The notes under the pieces are model-generated. The model was not told the origin of the DNA. It made no database searches and worked only from the letters and a program-made list of their open reading frames with translations. A DNA stretch of 47,042 nt from a virus, in the IMG/VR virus record IMGVR_UViG_3300048091_000152, positions 1 to 47,042 of that record; one strand, written 5' to 3'. The translations under genes were made by a program, and so were the position numbers. Shown here in pieces: positions 14,881 through 21,607 of this stretch (its first letter is position 1; each line of letters opens with the position of its first letter).

Positions 14881-14909
14881 AATTTAGAAAACTAAACAGA
14901 GGTCGTCAA
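14881..14909 (-). promoter_or_regulatory. Leftward early promoter PL
   Basis: On the minus strand TTGACG (14904-14909) and TAAATT (14881-14886) are spaced by exactly 17 bp. The spacer and -10 are covered by a perfect operator (14883-14896), so binding of the repressor would shut off the whole leftward operon down to int. Confidence 0.7.
14883..14896. promoter_or_regulatory. Operator OL1
   Basis: TTTAG-AAAA-CTAAA, a perfect inverted repeat with a 4-bp spacer. It has the same form as the operator beside cI at 16235-16248. It overlaps the PL -10. Confidence 0.65.
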
Positions 14910-14916
14910 CAACTAT

Positions 14917-14930
14917 TTTAGATATCTTAA
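14917..14930. promoter_or_regulatory. Candidate operator OL2
   Basis: TTTAG-ATAT-CTTAA, one mismatch in the second half-site. It lies just upstream of the PL -35, starting 34 bp from the start of OL1. It is a weaker match than OL1. Confidence 0.45.
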
Positions 14931-15013
14931 TTATTCTTTCGAAGGGAAATGAGTAAAACGCTCGAAGTCAAGACTTACGGCGGGGGAGATCTTCAGATAA
15001 AATTTCTCAAAAC

Positions 15014-15029
15014 CTGTATGTATATACAG
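15014..15029 (+). promoter_or_regulatory. LexA (SOS) box
   Basis: CTGTATGTATATACAG is a CTG-N10-CAG site with an alternating TA centre, nearly the gammaproteobacterial LexA consensus. It lies 15 bp before the ATG of the rightward gene at 15045 and overlaps where its promoter must be. The host LexA should therefore repress that gene until DNA damage. Confidence 0.8.
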
Positions 15030-15044
15030 TAAAAGGAGAGATTC

Positions 15045-15359
15045 ATGGCGAAGCCGCAGAAGCAGCAGGAAAGAGTACCGATGTCAGGCATAGAGCGGCT
15101 AAACCTCAGGGTATCGGGGATGATTAACCATCCGATTGCCCAGGACAGGCGCTGGACAACAATCCATCGCTTGGACACGGATGGCGACCGAGAATGGGAA
15201 GAGGTCTTGAACGTACTATCTGAAGTGGACGGTATCGAAATGACATTCAACGACGAAGACGAATCAGTGACGTTGAGATGGGAGGCGCCCTCTGACAACG
15301 ATGCCCAGGTCGAAATCCACGATGAGTTTGACTCGATTGAGGAAGCGATACCTTTCTAA
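15045..15359 (+). CDS. LexA-controlled phage protein, candidate antirepressor
   Basis: 104 residues, acidic: MAKPQKQQERVPMSGIERLN, LDTDGDREWEEVLNVLSEVD, ending DEFDSIEEAIPF. AAAAGGAGAG precedes the ATG and a LexA box lies directly upstream. I do not recognise the fold. It sits between PL and cI, is convergent with cI and is separated from it by a bidirectional terminator. Temperate phages whose repressor is not cleaved by RecA use LexA-controlled small antirepressors (Tum of phage 186, Gifsy Ant proteins). By position and control this gene fits that role; there is no direct evidence of binding to CI. Confidence 0.75.
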   Translation: MAKPQKQQERVPMSGIERLNLRVSGMINHPIAQDRRWTTIHRLDTDGDREWEEVLNVLSEVDGIEMTFNDEDESVTLRWEAPSDNDAQVEIHDEFDSIEEAIPF

Positions 15360-15366
15360 CGCGCAC

Positions 15367-15395
15367 AAAAAAGCCCGCCGAGTAGCGGGCTTTTA
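15367..15395. terminator. Bidirectional terminator between the SOS gene and cI
   Basis: Stem GCCCGC (15373-15378) and GCGGGC (15385-15390), with A6 before and T4 after. It serves both the rightward SOS gene and the leftward cI gene. Confidence 0.75.
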
Positions 15396-15405
15396 GGTGT
15401 GTGGA

Positions 15406-16233
15406 TCAAGCCTTGCGGGCGTTCCAGATCAACAGCACTTTGGCGTGGATTGTGACGTCGTCGATTCTTGCCGTCTGGTTTTCGTAATGCTGGTTGTCCG
15501 AGATCAACCGATAATGCTCCTCGTCCAGGCGCATCATCCGCTTGATGTACAAATCCTGATGCCAAGTGAGCACGTAGATTCCTTCGCCGACAAAGTCTTT
15601 GATGCCCCGATCTACGATGACGAAGTCCTTGTCGTTGATCGTCCCTTCCATGCTTTGGCCCCAGCCGTTGATCATCGCCAGTGCCTCTGCGGAGGTGTAG
15701 GTGATGCCTTTCTCGCGCAAGACTTCTTCGCGAACAACCAGATTTCGGATCACCTCATTGTACTCAGATGGGACTTGCCCATGACCCATAGCAGCCCGCA
15801 CATCATAGTGGGGGATCAGAATCTCTTCGTTCGTGGGACGCAAAGTCGCAAAGCTCGAAGGCAGGTAGCTGGGGCCTTTCTCGGTTGGATTGTCCGCTTC
15901 GGCAGCCGCTGCGAGCATTGTTTCCCGAGCTTTTTCAGAAAGATTCTTGCCAGCCTTTGATGCAAGCATTTTTGCCATCAGTTCCACTGTAGACATCCCT
16001 GCCTTCGTGTCATCCGCCGACACCTGGTCGGGCGTGCCAACTCCGTCAGAGAGCCAATCCGGCGAACACTCCAATGCCTTCGCCAGCGCCAAAAGATTCT
16101 TTCCTTTCGCACCATTGGTTCCACTCACCCAAAAGCTGACCGTCGCCTTTGATACGCCAGTCAATCTACTGAGGTCGGTGGCGCTGAGTTCGAGCGCCTT
16201 CATGCGTGAGGTGACGCGGTCTTTAAATTCCAT
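15406..16233 (-). CDS. cI: CI-type phage repressor (HTH plus S24 peptidase-like domain)
   Basis: 275 residues from the ATG at 16233. N-terminal XRE helix-turn-helix: LSATDLSRLTGVSKATVSFW, then GTNGAKGKNLLALAKALECS. C-terminal S24/LexA-like domain with Ser in NGWGQSMEGTINDKDFVIVD and a Lys in LYIKRMMRL. A clear Ala-Gly cleavage site is not obvious (VRAAMGHGQ occupies that place), so RecA-driven self-cleavage is uncertain. It should keep lysogeny by binding the TTTAG-N4-CTAAA operators. The operator lies directly before this ATG and there is no ribosome site, so the mRNA may be leaderless as for lambda PRM; an ATG at 16251 is the alternative. Confidence 0.9.
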   Translation of the reverse strand: MEFKDRVTSRMKALELSATDLSRLTGVSKATVSFWVSGTNGAKGKNLLALAKALECSPDWLSDGVGTPDQVSADDTKAGMSTVELMAKMLASKAGKNLSEKARETMLAAAAEADNPTEKGPSYLPSSFATLRPTNEEILIPHYDVRAAMGHGQVPSEYNEVIRNLVVREEVLREKGITYTSAEALAMINGWGQSMEGTINDKDFVIVDRGIKDFVGEGIYVLTWHQDLYIKRMMRLDEEHYRLISDNQHYENQTARIDDVTIHAKVLLIWNARKA

Positions 16234-16234
16234 A

Positions 16235-16248
16235 TTTAGGATTCTAAA
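16235..16248. promoter_or_regulatory. Operator next to cI (OR3 position)
   Basis: TTTAG-GATT-CTAAA, a perfect inverted repeat immediately upstream of the cI ATG at 16233. Binding here would block cI transcription, i.e. negative autoregulation. Confidence 0.65.
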
Positions 16249-16258
16249 CATTTCGCCG

Positions 16259-16272
16259 TTTAGATAACTTGC
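16259..16272. promoter_or_regulatory. Middle operator (OR2 position)
   Basis: TTTAG-ATAA-CTTGC has a good left half and a degenerate right half. It starts 24 bp from its neighbour on the left and 23 bp from the one on the right. The regular spacing supports it more than the sequence does. Confidence 0.45.
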
Positions 16273-16297
16273 CTTGTATTGTTAAGAACTCTAAACT
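16269..16297 (+). promoter_or_regulatory. Rightward early promoter PR
   Basis: TTGCCT (16269-16274) and TAAACT (16292-16297) with a 17-bp spacer, pointing at cro. The right-hand operator lies across the spacer and -10. Confidence 0.6.
16282..16295. promoter_or_regulatory. Operator over PR (OR1 position)
   Basis: TTAAG-AACT-CTAAA, one mismatch from the perfect repeat. It overlaps the PR -10, so CI binding here represses the rightward early genes. Confidence 0.55.
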
Positions 16298-16323
16298 CGA
16301 CGAAGACATTGGAGACAAGCCCC

Positions 16324-16530
16324 ATGACCTACGACGAAGCCCTGAAACATTTCGGCACTGGCCGCGCTATTGGTGACGCCCTCGGCGTGAGCGGTAGTCG
16401 CGTATCACAGTGCCGCGCTATAGGCGGTTTCTCCTACCCCATGCAATGCGTGTTGGAGAAGGAGTCGGGTGGGGTCTTGGTCGCCAAGCGAACTGATGAT
16501 CCTGCTCAGGCGCTCAAAAGATCCACGTAA
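16324..16530 (+). CDS. cro: Cro-type regulator
   Basis: 68 residues: MTYDEALKHFGTGRAIGDAL then GVSGSRVSQCRAIGGFSYPM. This is a short Cro/DNA-binding helix-turn-helix (FGTGRAIGDALGVSGSRVSQ). GGAGA precedes the ATG. It is the first gene from PR, divergent from cI, as in all lambdoid switches. It should compete with CI for the shared operators and commit to the lytic programme. The C-terminus is short and polar. Confidence 0.85.
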   Translation: MTYDEALKHFGTGRAIGDALGVSGSRVSQCRAIGGFSYPMQCVLEKESGGVLVAKRTDDPAQALKRST

Positions 16531-16598
16531 GCCCAACGAGAAACATTTTGCAATGCGTGATGGCACGCAACCACATAAACAAAATTGAGGTTTTACGG

Positions 16599-17021
16599 AT
16601 GCACGATTTTCTGAAGGCTTGCGACAGCGTGGTTGATGAGGCGAACACAAAGAATCTCGCGACGCTGATGAATATGCCCCCGGTGAGCTTGCTTCAGCGT
16701 GCCAACGCGAATTACGACGGTGCCTGGTTCAACGTCAAGCACCTGTACGCATTGATGCTGCATACAGAAGACATGCGTCCATTGGCTGCCCTGGCGGGTG
16801 AGTTCGGTTATTCGATCTTTAAGACAGATCAGCCTATGGCACTCGACATCCACCAGGCGCTCGGCCGCGCCACATTGGAATTTGCTGAGGTCACGGTTGA
16901 GACGCACACCGCGATGGCCGATGGCCGCGTCGACCAGGTGGAGCGCGCCCGAATCTTGAAAGAGATCGCCCACGCCGAACAGGCGCTGGCGCAGCTGAAG
17001 GCGTCAATAAAGGTTGCCTGA
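16599..17021 (+). CDS. CII-type phage regulatory protein (CP76 family)
   Basis: 140 residues from the ATG at 16599 (MHDFLKACDSVVDEANTKNL). The text ATLMNMPPVSLLQRANANYD and the LMLHTEDMRPLAALAGEFGY helix match the phage regulatory protein CII/CP76 family. The C-terminus is a helical, probably multimerising region (GRVDQVERARILKEIAHAEQ). It is placed directly after cro, as cII is, and probably tunes the lysis-lysogeny decision. An in-frame ATG at 16548 exists, but the 16599 start with GAGG upstream matches the family start. Confidence 0.8.
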   Translation: MHDFLKACDSVVDEANTKNLATLMNMPPVSLLQRANANYDGAWFNVKHLYALMLHTEDMRPLAALAGEFGYSIFKTDQPMALDIHQALGRATLEFAEVTVETHTAMADGRVDQVERARILKEIAHAEQALAQLKASIKVA

Positions 17022-17032
17022 GTCGCTGGCAC

Positions 17033-17062
17033 AAAAAGCCGGTGGCTAGACCGGCAATTTTT
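17033..17062. terminator. Bidirectional terminator after the CII gene
   Basis: GCCGGT (17038-17043), loop GGCTAG, ACCGGC (17050-17055), flanked by A5 and T5. It lies between the convergent CII-type gene and the leftward gene at 17117-17437. In the rightward direction it would limit early transcription, like lambda tR1. Confidence 0.7.
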
Positions 17063-17116
17063 ACGACAACGGAAGGGCACACCCAAATGGCTCGAATTGA
17101 ACTGCGGCGTGAAGGA

Positions 17117-17437
17117 TCACTGATTTTTGTGAGCGGGGTGAGTCTGATTGATCTTTTGGGCTGCCTGGAAGCTTGCAAATGCCATGCGACCCTTGGCATC
17201 GAGCCCTTGGTTGTGCGTGGCGCACCAAGCCTTGAATTCTTCAGGGCTTGCATACGCTTTGATGATGACGCCACCGGTATTGATGATGTTGTCGTGCATC
17301 TGCGTCGCGCGCTCCTGCCACTTGGAAAAGGTGCTTGGCATAACTTCGGCGTCTTCGAAAATAGCAAGGAAGTCCTTGTACTGGCCTGCGCTACTGAACC
17401 ACAGCATGCCAACGGCGCTGATTCCCATCCGTTCCAT
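17117..17437 (-). CDS. Leftward hypothetical protein in the early right arm
   Basis: 106 residues: MERMGISAVGMLWFSSAGQY then KDFLAIFEDAEVMPSTFSKW and KMAFASFQ-like helices (KGRMAFASFQAAQKINQ). AGGAGATTCAG precedes the ATG. Codon use is typical of the phage and clearly better than that of the open frame on the other strand (17087-17527), which I treat as a shadow. It ends just before a bidirectional terminator. The function is unknown. Being leftward inside a rightward early operon, it is likely a moron or lysogeny-expressed gene. Confidence 0.6.
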   Translation of the reverse strand: MERMGISAVGMLWFSSAGQYKDFLAIFEDAEVMPSTFSKWQERATQMHDNIINTGGVIIKAYASPEEFKAWCATHNQGLDAKGRMAFASFQAAQKINQTHPAHKNQ

Positions 17438-17524
17438 CTGAATCTCCTGGTAATTGCTTTGCGTAAGAACTTAGCAGCGTACCAGCGAGGTTCAGACCTT
17501 AGTAGTGCCTGTAAATCGCAGGCA

Positions 17525-17555
17525 TAAAAAAGCCGGGCTGCAACCCGGCTCTTTC
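17525..17555. terminator. Hairpin terminator before the replication genes
   Basis: GCCGGG (17532-17537) and CCCGGC (17544-17549). The leftward U-tract is strong (six T), the rightward one weak (TCTTTC). The rightward sequence GGCTCTTTCAACAAC directly after it resembles a degenerate boxA, so this could be a nutR-like place, with low confidence. Confidence 0.5.
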
Positions 17556-17584
17556 AACAACTTGTAAAACAATGTTGGGCCATT

Positions 17585-17701
17585 ATGAACATGAACGCCA
17601 CCCTCGGCAATACCCGCTATGTCGCGACCCTTTTGAGCGAACTGCAAAAGGTGTCACGACTAGACGTCACGGTTGAATCTGAGACTGGAGATCGGCTGTG
17701 A
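17585..17701 (+). CDS. 38-residue protein coupled to the replication gene
   Basis: The ORF MNMNATLGNTRYVATLLSEL with tail QKVSRLDVTVESETGDRL starts at an ATG 35 bp after the hairpin and stops in TGA overlapping the GTG start of the next gene (GTGA). The overlap indicates translational coupling. It is too short for most annotation. The function is unknown; it may only set the expression level of the initiator. Confidence 0.5.
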   Translation: MNMNATLGNTRYVATLLSELQKVSRLDVTVESETGDRL

Positions 17702-18405
17702 GCACAATAATCATGAGCTTGTGCTGGCCGCTTCAGGGCATGAGCGGGCCGCAAAAGGCTGTGCTGATCTCGTTGGCGGACAACGCAAACGATGAGGGCG
17801 TTTGCTGGCCATCAGTCGCCCGTATTTCGGAACGCACTTGCCTCGCTGAAAGAACGGTCCAGACCGCGATCAAGTGGCTTGGCCAAGTGGGGCTGTTGTC
17901 AGTTCGCGAGCGGATGGGTCGTTCGACGATGTACACCCTAACCCCGGCAGCATATGCACCCCCGCAATCGTCGCACCCCGCAGCAGATGCACCACCACCC
18001 CCGCAGCTCACGACAGAAACCCCCGCAGCAGCTGCACCCAGAACCGTAATAGAACCATCAAGTGAACCGTCACCTCTTGTTGACGATGAGCAGCCACCAA
18101 AGATTTCGAAGCCGAAGTGCCCGACTCAGGCAATCGTTGATTTGTTCAACGCGACGATTCCGGAGTTTCCTCGAGTCGTGATGCTGACCAAGGATCGTAT
18201 CGCCAAGATCAATGCCCGCTGGAACGAGAGCGACGTGCACCAGGATCTCGGCTTCTGGGCTGAGTATTTCGCACAGGTGCGTTCGAGCAAGTTCCTGATG
18301 GGCGAGGTGTCCGCCTCTGGTGGCAGTCCTTTCCGTTGCAACTTCGACTGGCTAATCGCGCCGAGCAATTTCGTCAAGGTCGTTGAGGGCAATTACAATG
18401 CGTGA
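17698..18405 (+). CDS. Phage replication initiator, lambda O-like
   Basis: 235 residues from a GTG that overlaps the upstream stop. Residues about 12-85 form a winged helix of the HTH_36/phage O type (GPQKAVLISLADNANDEGVC, RTCLAERTVQTAIKWLGQVG). A Pro/Ala-rich linker of about 45 residues follows, then a C-terminal domain (TQAIVDLFNATIPEFPRVVM, then HQDLGFWAEYFAQVRSSKFL and SPFRCNFDWLI) of the DnaD/O type that contacts DnaB. It is followed by dnaB with a short overlap. The DNA coding the linker carries iteron-like repeats, so the origin may lie inside the gene as in lambda. Confidence 0.82.
   Translation: MSTIIMSLCWPLQGMSGPQKAVLISLADNANDEGVCWPSVARISERTCLAERTVQTAIKWLGQVGLLSVRERMGRSTMYTLTPAAYAPPQSSHPAADAPPPPQLTTETPAAAAPRTVIEPSSEPSPLVDDEQPPKISKPKCPTQAIVDLFNATIPEFPRVVMLTKDRIAKINARWNESDVHQDLGFWAEYFAQVRSSKFLMGEVSASGGSPFRCNFDWLIAPSNFVKVVEGNYNA
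17941..18036 (+). repeat. Iteron-like direct repeats, candidate replication origin
   Basis: Units of the form ACCCC(C)GCAGCANNTGCA begin at 17941, 17958, 17975, 17997 and 18019, about 17-22 bp apart, in the linker region of the initiator gene. The reading frame turns them into Pro/Ala repeats. Four or five iterons inside an initiator gene is the lambda ori design, but protein-level Pro/Ala drift could also create them. Confidence 0.45.
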
Positions 18406-19777
18406 CCCCTACAACATCGAGGCTGAACACGGCCTTCTGGGTGCGATGATGCAGCGCCCTGAACTGATCGACTCCCTGAGCGACGACCTGTCCGCCGAAT
18501 CGTTCTACTTTCCGGAAAACGCCGAGGTGTACCGGGGAATCATGGCGGTTCGCTCGGCCGGCAAAGCTGTCGACTTCCTCACCGTTGGCGACCACGTTGG
18601 CGTCTTGCCGGACGGCACTCCTGCTTTTGCCTACTGCGCCGAAATCGTAAACGGTACTCCCAGTGTTGCCAGCGCCAAGACTTACGCGGGCATTGTGCGT
18701 GAACGGGCAATCGAACGAGCCCTGTTCGACCTCGGCGGCCAAGCGATGGATATCGCGCACAGCGATCAGGATGTGCAGGCGAAAATCGCCGCCGTCCAGG
18801 CTGCTGCCATGGCCATTGATTGCGGTTCCGGTGATGACGACATCGTCAAAGTGGGTGATGTGCTGGTCGACCAGCTGGAGGTGTGGCAGGAGCGCCATGA
18901 TCGTCATGCCCGCGGCGAAACACTGATCGGTCTATCGACCGGCCTGCGCGACCTGGACGAGAAAATCGGCGGCCTTCAACCAGACCACCTGTACGTGGTT
19001 GCGGGGCGTCCCGCCATGGGCAAGACCACGTTGGCGATGGGTTTTGTTGTCGATGCGGCCGTACGCCAAAGCAAGTCATCACTCGTCATCAGCCTGGAGA
19101 TGAACAAGGGTCAGCTGCTGGATCGGGCCGTGGCTTCAGAGGGTCGTATTCCGCTCACCCTGGTGAAGAACGGAACGGCGTGCCAGAGCCACGGCACGGA
19201 GCTGGCCGCGGCGGCCGGTGTACTGCGTCGCGCCCCGCTGTACATCGCCGACCGGGCCGGCTCGTCGATTGGGCGCATTCGCTCATTGGCTCGCCGCCAC
19301 AAGATGCGTTACGGCCTCGACCTGCTGATGATCGACTACCTGCAGCTGTTGGAGGGCGAGGGCGGTAATCGGACCGAAGAGGTCAGCAGCATCAGTCGCG
19401 GTTGCAAGCTGCTCGCCAAGGAGCTGGGCATTCCCGTCGTGCTGCTGAGCCAACTCTCCCGCAAATGCGAAGAGCGCCCCAACAAGCGGCCAATCCCCTC
19501 GGACTTGAGGGAGTCAGGCGCCATCGAGCAGGACGCCGACGTGATCTTGTTCGTGTATCGCGACGAGGTCTATCACGAAAACACCGAAGCCAAGGGGATT
19601 GCCGAAATCATCATCGGCAAGGGCCGCGACATCGAGATGGGCACGGTCCGCACTGCATTTCTTGGGCAGTACAACCGCTTTGAAAACCTTGCTGCCGGGT
19701 GGAAGCCGGAGGCTGTCGAGCAGCCGGAAAAGGTCACCAGCCTGGCCAACCGTTACCGAAAAAAGGAATCGTTCTGA
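18398..19777 (+). CDS. dnaB: Replicative DNA helicase, DnaB type
   Basis: 459 residues from the ATG at 18398, 8 bp inside the end of the initiator gene, with TGAGG upstream. The N-terminal DnaB domain begins NIEAEHGLLGAMMQRPELID. The linker is followed by the RecA-like motor: Walker A GRPAMGKTT (203-211), Walker B LLMIDYLQLL, and the motifs LSQLSRKCEERPNKRPIPSD and GAIEQDADVILFVYRDEVYH. It should be loaded at the phage origin by the preceding initiator, as P22 gp12 is by gp18. Full length, no defects seen. Confidence 0.95.
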   Translation: MRDPYNIEAEHGLLGAMMQRPELIDSLSDDLSAESFYFPENAEVYRGIMAVRSAGKAVDFLTVGDHVGVLPDGTPAFAYCAEIVNGTPSVASAKTYAGIVRERAIERALFDLGGQAMDIAHSDQDVQAKIAAVQAAAMAIDCGSGDDDIVKVGDVLVDQLEVWQERHDRHARGETLIGLSTGLRDLDEKIGGLQPDHLYVVAGRPAMGKTTLAMGFVVDAAVRQSKSSLVISLEMNKGQLLDRAVASEGRIPLTLVKNGTACQSHGTELAAAAGVLRRAPLYIADRAGSSIGRIRSLARRHKMRYGLDLLMIDYLQLLEGEGGNRTEEVSSISRGCKLLAKELGIPVVLLSQLSRKCEERPNKRPIPSDLRESGAIEQDADVILFVYRDEVYHENTEAKGIAEIIIGKGRDIEMGTVRTAFLGQYNRFENLAAGWKPEAVEQPEKVTSLANRYRKKESF

Positions 19778-19986
19778 TGGACTCTCAGCGACTCGCTGTT
19801 CCCGAGCCGTCCACCTACCGCTTCGCGGTGTTCTGCTGCTCTTTCAAAATGGATTTGAGCAGTACACCAGACCATGCCTTGGCGTTGTTCGCCGACGAGG
19901 CCATGGCCAATCGGTATGGCGCCTGGATGTGGCCTACAACCTTCGAGGTGGTCGACCGTCTCGCCCAGCCGGAGGCGACCGATTGA
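19777..19986 (+). CDS. Small hypothetical phage protein
   Basis: 69 residues: MDSQRLAVPEPSTYRFAVFC, then DHALALFADEAMANRYGAWM. The ATG overlaps the dnaB stop (TGATG) and the stop overlaps the TTG start of the recombinase (TTGA), so three genes are translationally linked. The protein is small and soluble with a helical middle. No family is recognised. Confidence 0.6.
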   Translation: MDSQRLAVPEPSTYRFAVFCCSFKMDLSSTPDHALALFADEAMANRYGAWMWPTTFEVVDRLAQPEATD

Positions 19987-21311
19987 GCGCTCTAATCAAG
20001 ACCCTGACCGTGAAGCTGTCAGACGCCGAAATTCAGCGCAACGCCAAGCTTGAGCATGTGCGCGACCTGCGTGATGCCAATCACCCCGCGCTGCACTTTC
20101 GTTATGCGAAGAATCGTGCGCGCGGGTCTTGGTATCTGCTGAACAAACGCAAGTGGCACCGTATAGGCGCCTTTCCCGATCTTTCCACCAAGCAGGTTCT
20201 TGCGGCCTTACCGGCGGTGCGCTTGCGAGTGGCTGGCGACGGTGCCGCCAGCGTTTCTGGTTGGGTGACTGTCGGCGAACTGCTGGACTGGTTTGGCGAT
20301 CGCATGGCCCGCTCGCGCGCGCTCTCTGCCAAGCGTCGTTCAGCTGGCAAGTCAGCCATCAGTTGCCAGCTCAAGCCGCGCCTAGGGGATCTGCTGATTC
20401 GCGATGTGAGTGCCCAGACCCTCGACAAGCTGCTGATGTGGCCGGCTCAGGAAGAGTTGTCGCTGTCGTACGTCCAGCAGTTGTACCGCCTGCTTGCTGT
20501 GGCCTTTCGGCAGGCCCGAAAGCTGGACTTGATCCCGGCCAATCCGATGGCCGAGCTCAAATTCATCAACTTCACGACGGCGCGCATTCTGCCGAAACCG
20601 GCCCGCCTGCGCGATGTCCAGTTGCCCGAGCTGGTGGAGCAACTGACCGAGCGCTTTGAGAGTGCTCCAGGTGACGCCATGCTGGCCCTGATGATGCTTT
20701 GCCACGGCACCCGTATTGGCGAAACCCGCCAGGCTCGCTGGGCCGACATTACGCTGCCTGAACGTGAGTGGTTCCTGCCGGCCGAACACACCAAGAGCAA
20801 GACCGAGCTTCGAGTGCCACTGACCGACCAAGTATGCGCGTTGCTTCGCCGCTACCGTGACCAACAGTCCGCCCAAGGTTACGAGGGTCCATTTCTGTTC
20901 CCATCCCGCCGAGGGAAGTCGCTGAGCGAAAACCAAGCCAGTGCAGTGTTTACCCGGCTGGGGCAGGGCGCTTGGACCAGTCACGACTTGCGCAAGGTGG
21001 CCCGTACCGCGTGGACCGACCTGGGCGTCGACGGCCACATCGGCGAGATGCTGTTGAACCACTCCCTTGGCAAGATCGCTTCGACCTACATCAACACTCA
21101 GGCCAAGGAACAGCGTCGTCTGGCTTTGGTGAAGTGGCACAACTGGTTAGATGAACGCGGCTTCAAGTCGATCCACGAGCAGACAGACGTTAGATATAAA
21201 GATTCGCAAAACCTCGTAGACGCCTTGAATAGCTTGGCCTGCGAGTCAATTCCCCAATTTGTTAAGGGCGAGGTTTCAAAACATGCAGAAAGGGCTAGTG
21301 CCTGGCTTTAA
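19983..21311 (+). CDS. Second tyrosine recombinase, in the replication module
   Basis: 442 residues from a TTG that overlaps the preceding stop. N-terminal DUF4102-like part (LHFRYAKNRARGSWYLLNKR, IGAFPDLSTKQVLAALP), SAM-like domain, then the catalytic domain with a full set: Arg244 (GTRIGETRQARW), Lys271/273, His334 and Arg337 (TSHDLRKVART), His360 (LLNHSLGK) and Tyr369 (ASTYINTQ). Unlike int it is not next to att. It is expressed with dnaB, so a role during lytic replication (multimer or concatemer resolution) or against a host site is possible. A trapped foreign integrase is the alternative. Confidence 0.85.
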   Translation: MSALIKTLTVKLSDAEIQRNAKLEHVRDLRDANHPALHFRYAKNRARGSWYLLNKRKWHRIGAFPDLSTKQVLAALPAVRLRVAGDGAASVSGWVTVGELLDWFGDRMARSRALSAKRRSAGKSAISCQLKPRLGDLLIRDVSAQTLDKLLMWPAQEELSLSYVQQLYRLLAVAFRQARKLDLIPANPMAELKFINFTTARILPKPARLRDVQLPELVEQLTERFESAPGDAMLALMMLCHGTRIGETRQARWADITLPEREWFLPAEHTKSKTELRVPLTDQVCALLRRYRDQQSAQGYEGPFLFPSRRGKSLSENQASAVFTRLGQGAWTSHDLRKVARTAWTDLGVDGHIGEMLLNHSLGKIASTYINTQAKEQRRLALVKWHNWLDERGFKSIHEQTDVRYKDSQNLVDALNSLACESIPQFVKGEVSKHAERASAWL

Positions 21312-21603
21312 ACGGGAACGGATCGAGCTGGAGCCTTGCACGATCTGCAAGGGGAAAGCGGTAGTAAAAGGGCTGTTTTATGAGTTGGTTTGTACTGATT
21401 GCAACGGCTCAGGTTGGGTTGTTCGGGGTAGCAAGTTGGTGCTTTCTTCTGATGAGTTAGTCACCCAGTTAAGTTTCAAACTGCAGCACGCTCAGCGTGA
21501 AATTACGGCGCTGAAAGGTTCACCACCTACAGCTGGGCCGCAAAGACAGTACGAACATTCGAACCGCCTGGGACCGGGCGGCACAAATTACACAGGGGAT
21601 TGA
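21283..21603 (+). CDS. Zinc-finger-like hypothetical protein
   Basis: 106 residues from the ATG at 21283 (MQKGLVPGFKRERIELEPCT), which lies inside the end of the recombinase gene. Two pairs, CTICKG and CTDCNGSGW, are DnaJ-type CxxCxG knuckles that bind one zinc. A helix SDELVTQLSFKLQHAQREIT follows. It sits just before the Q-type antiterminator. In many phages small zinc proteins at this position assist late control, but no function can be read here. Confidence 0.65.
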   Translation: MQKGLVPGFKRERIELEPCTICKGKAVVKGLFYELVCTDCNGSGWVVRGSKLVLSSDELVTQLSFKLQHAQREITALKGSPPTAGPQRQYEHSNRLGPGGTNYTGD

Positions 21604-21607
21604 GAGC

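Noticed and set aside
17087-17527. Rightward open frame of 146 codons with a fair ribosome site
   Set aside because: It overlaps the leftward gene at 17117-17437 almost completely. The leftward frame has the stronger ribosome site, phage-like codon use and protein-like composition, and a terminator between it and the CII gene.
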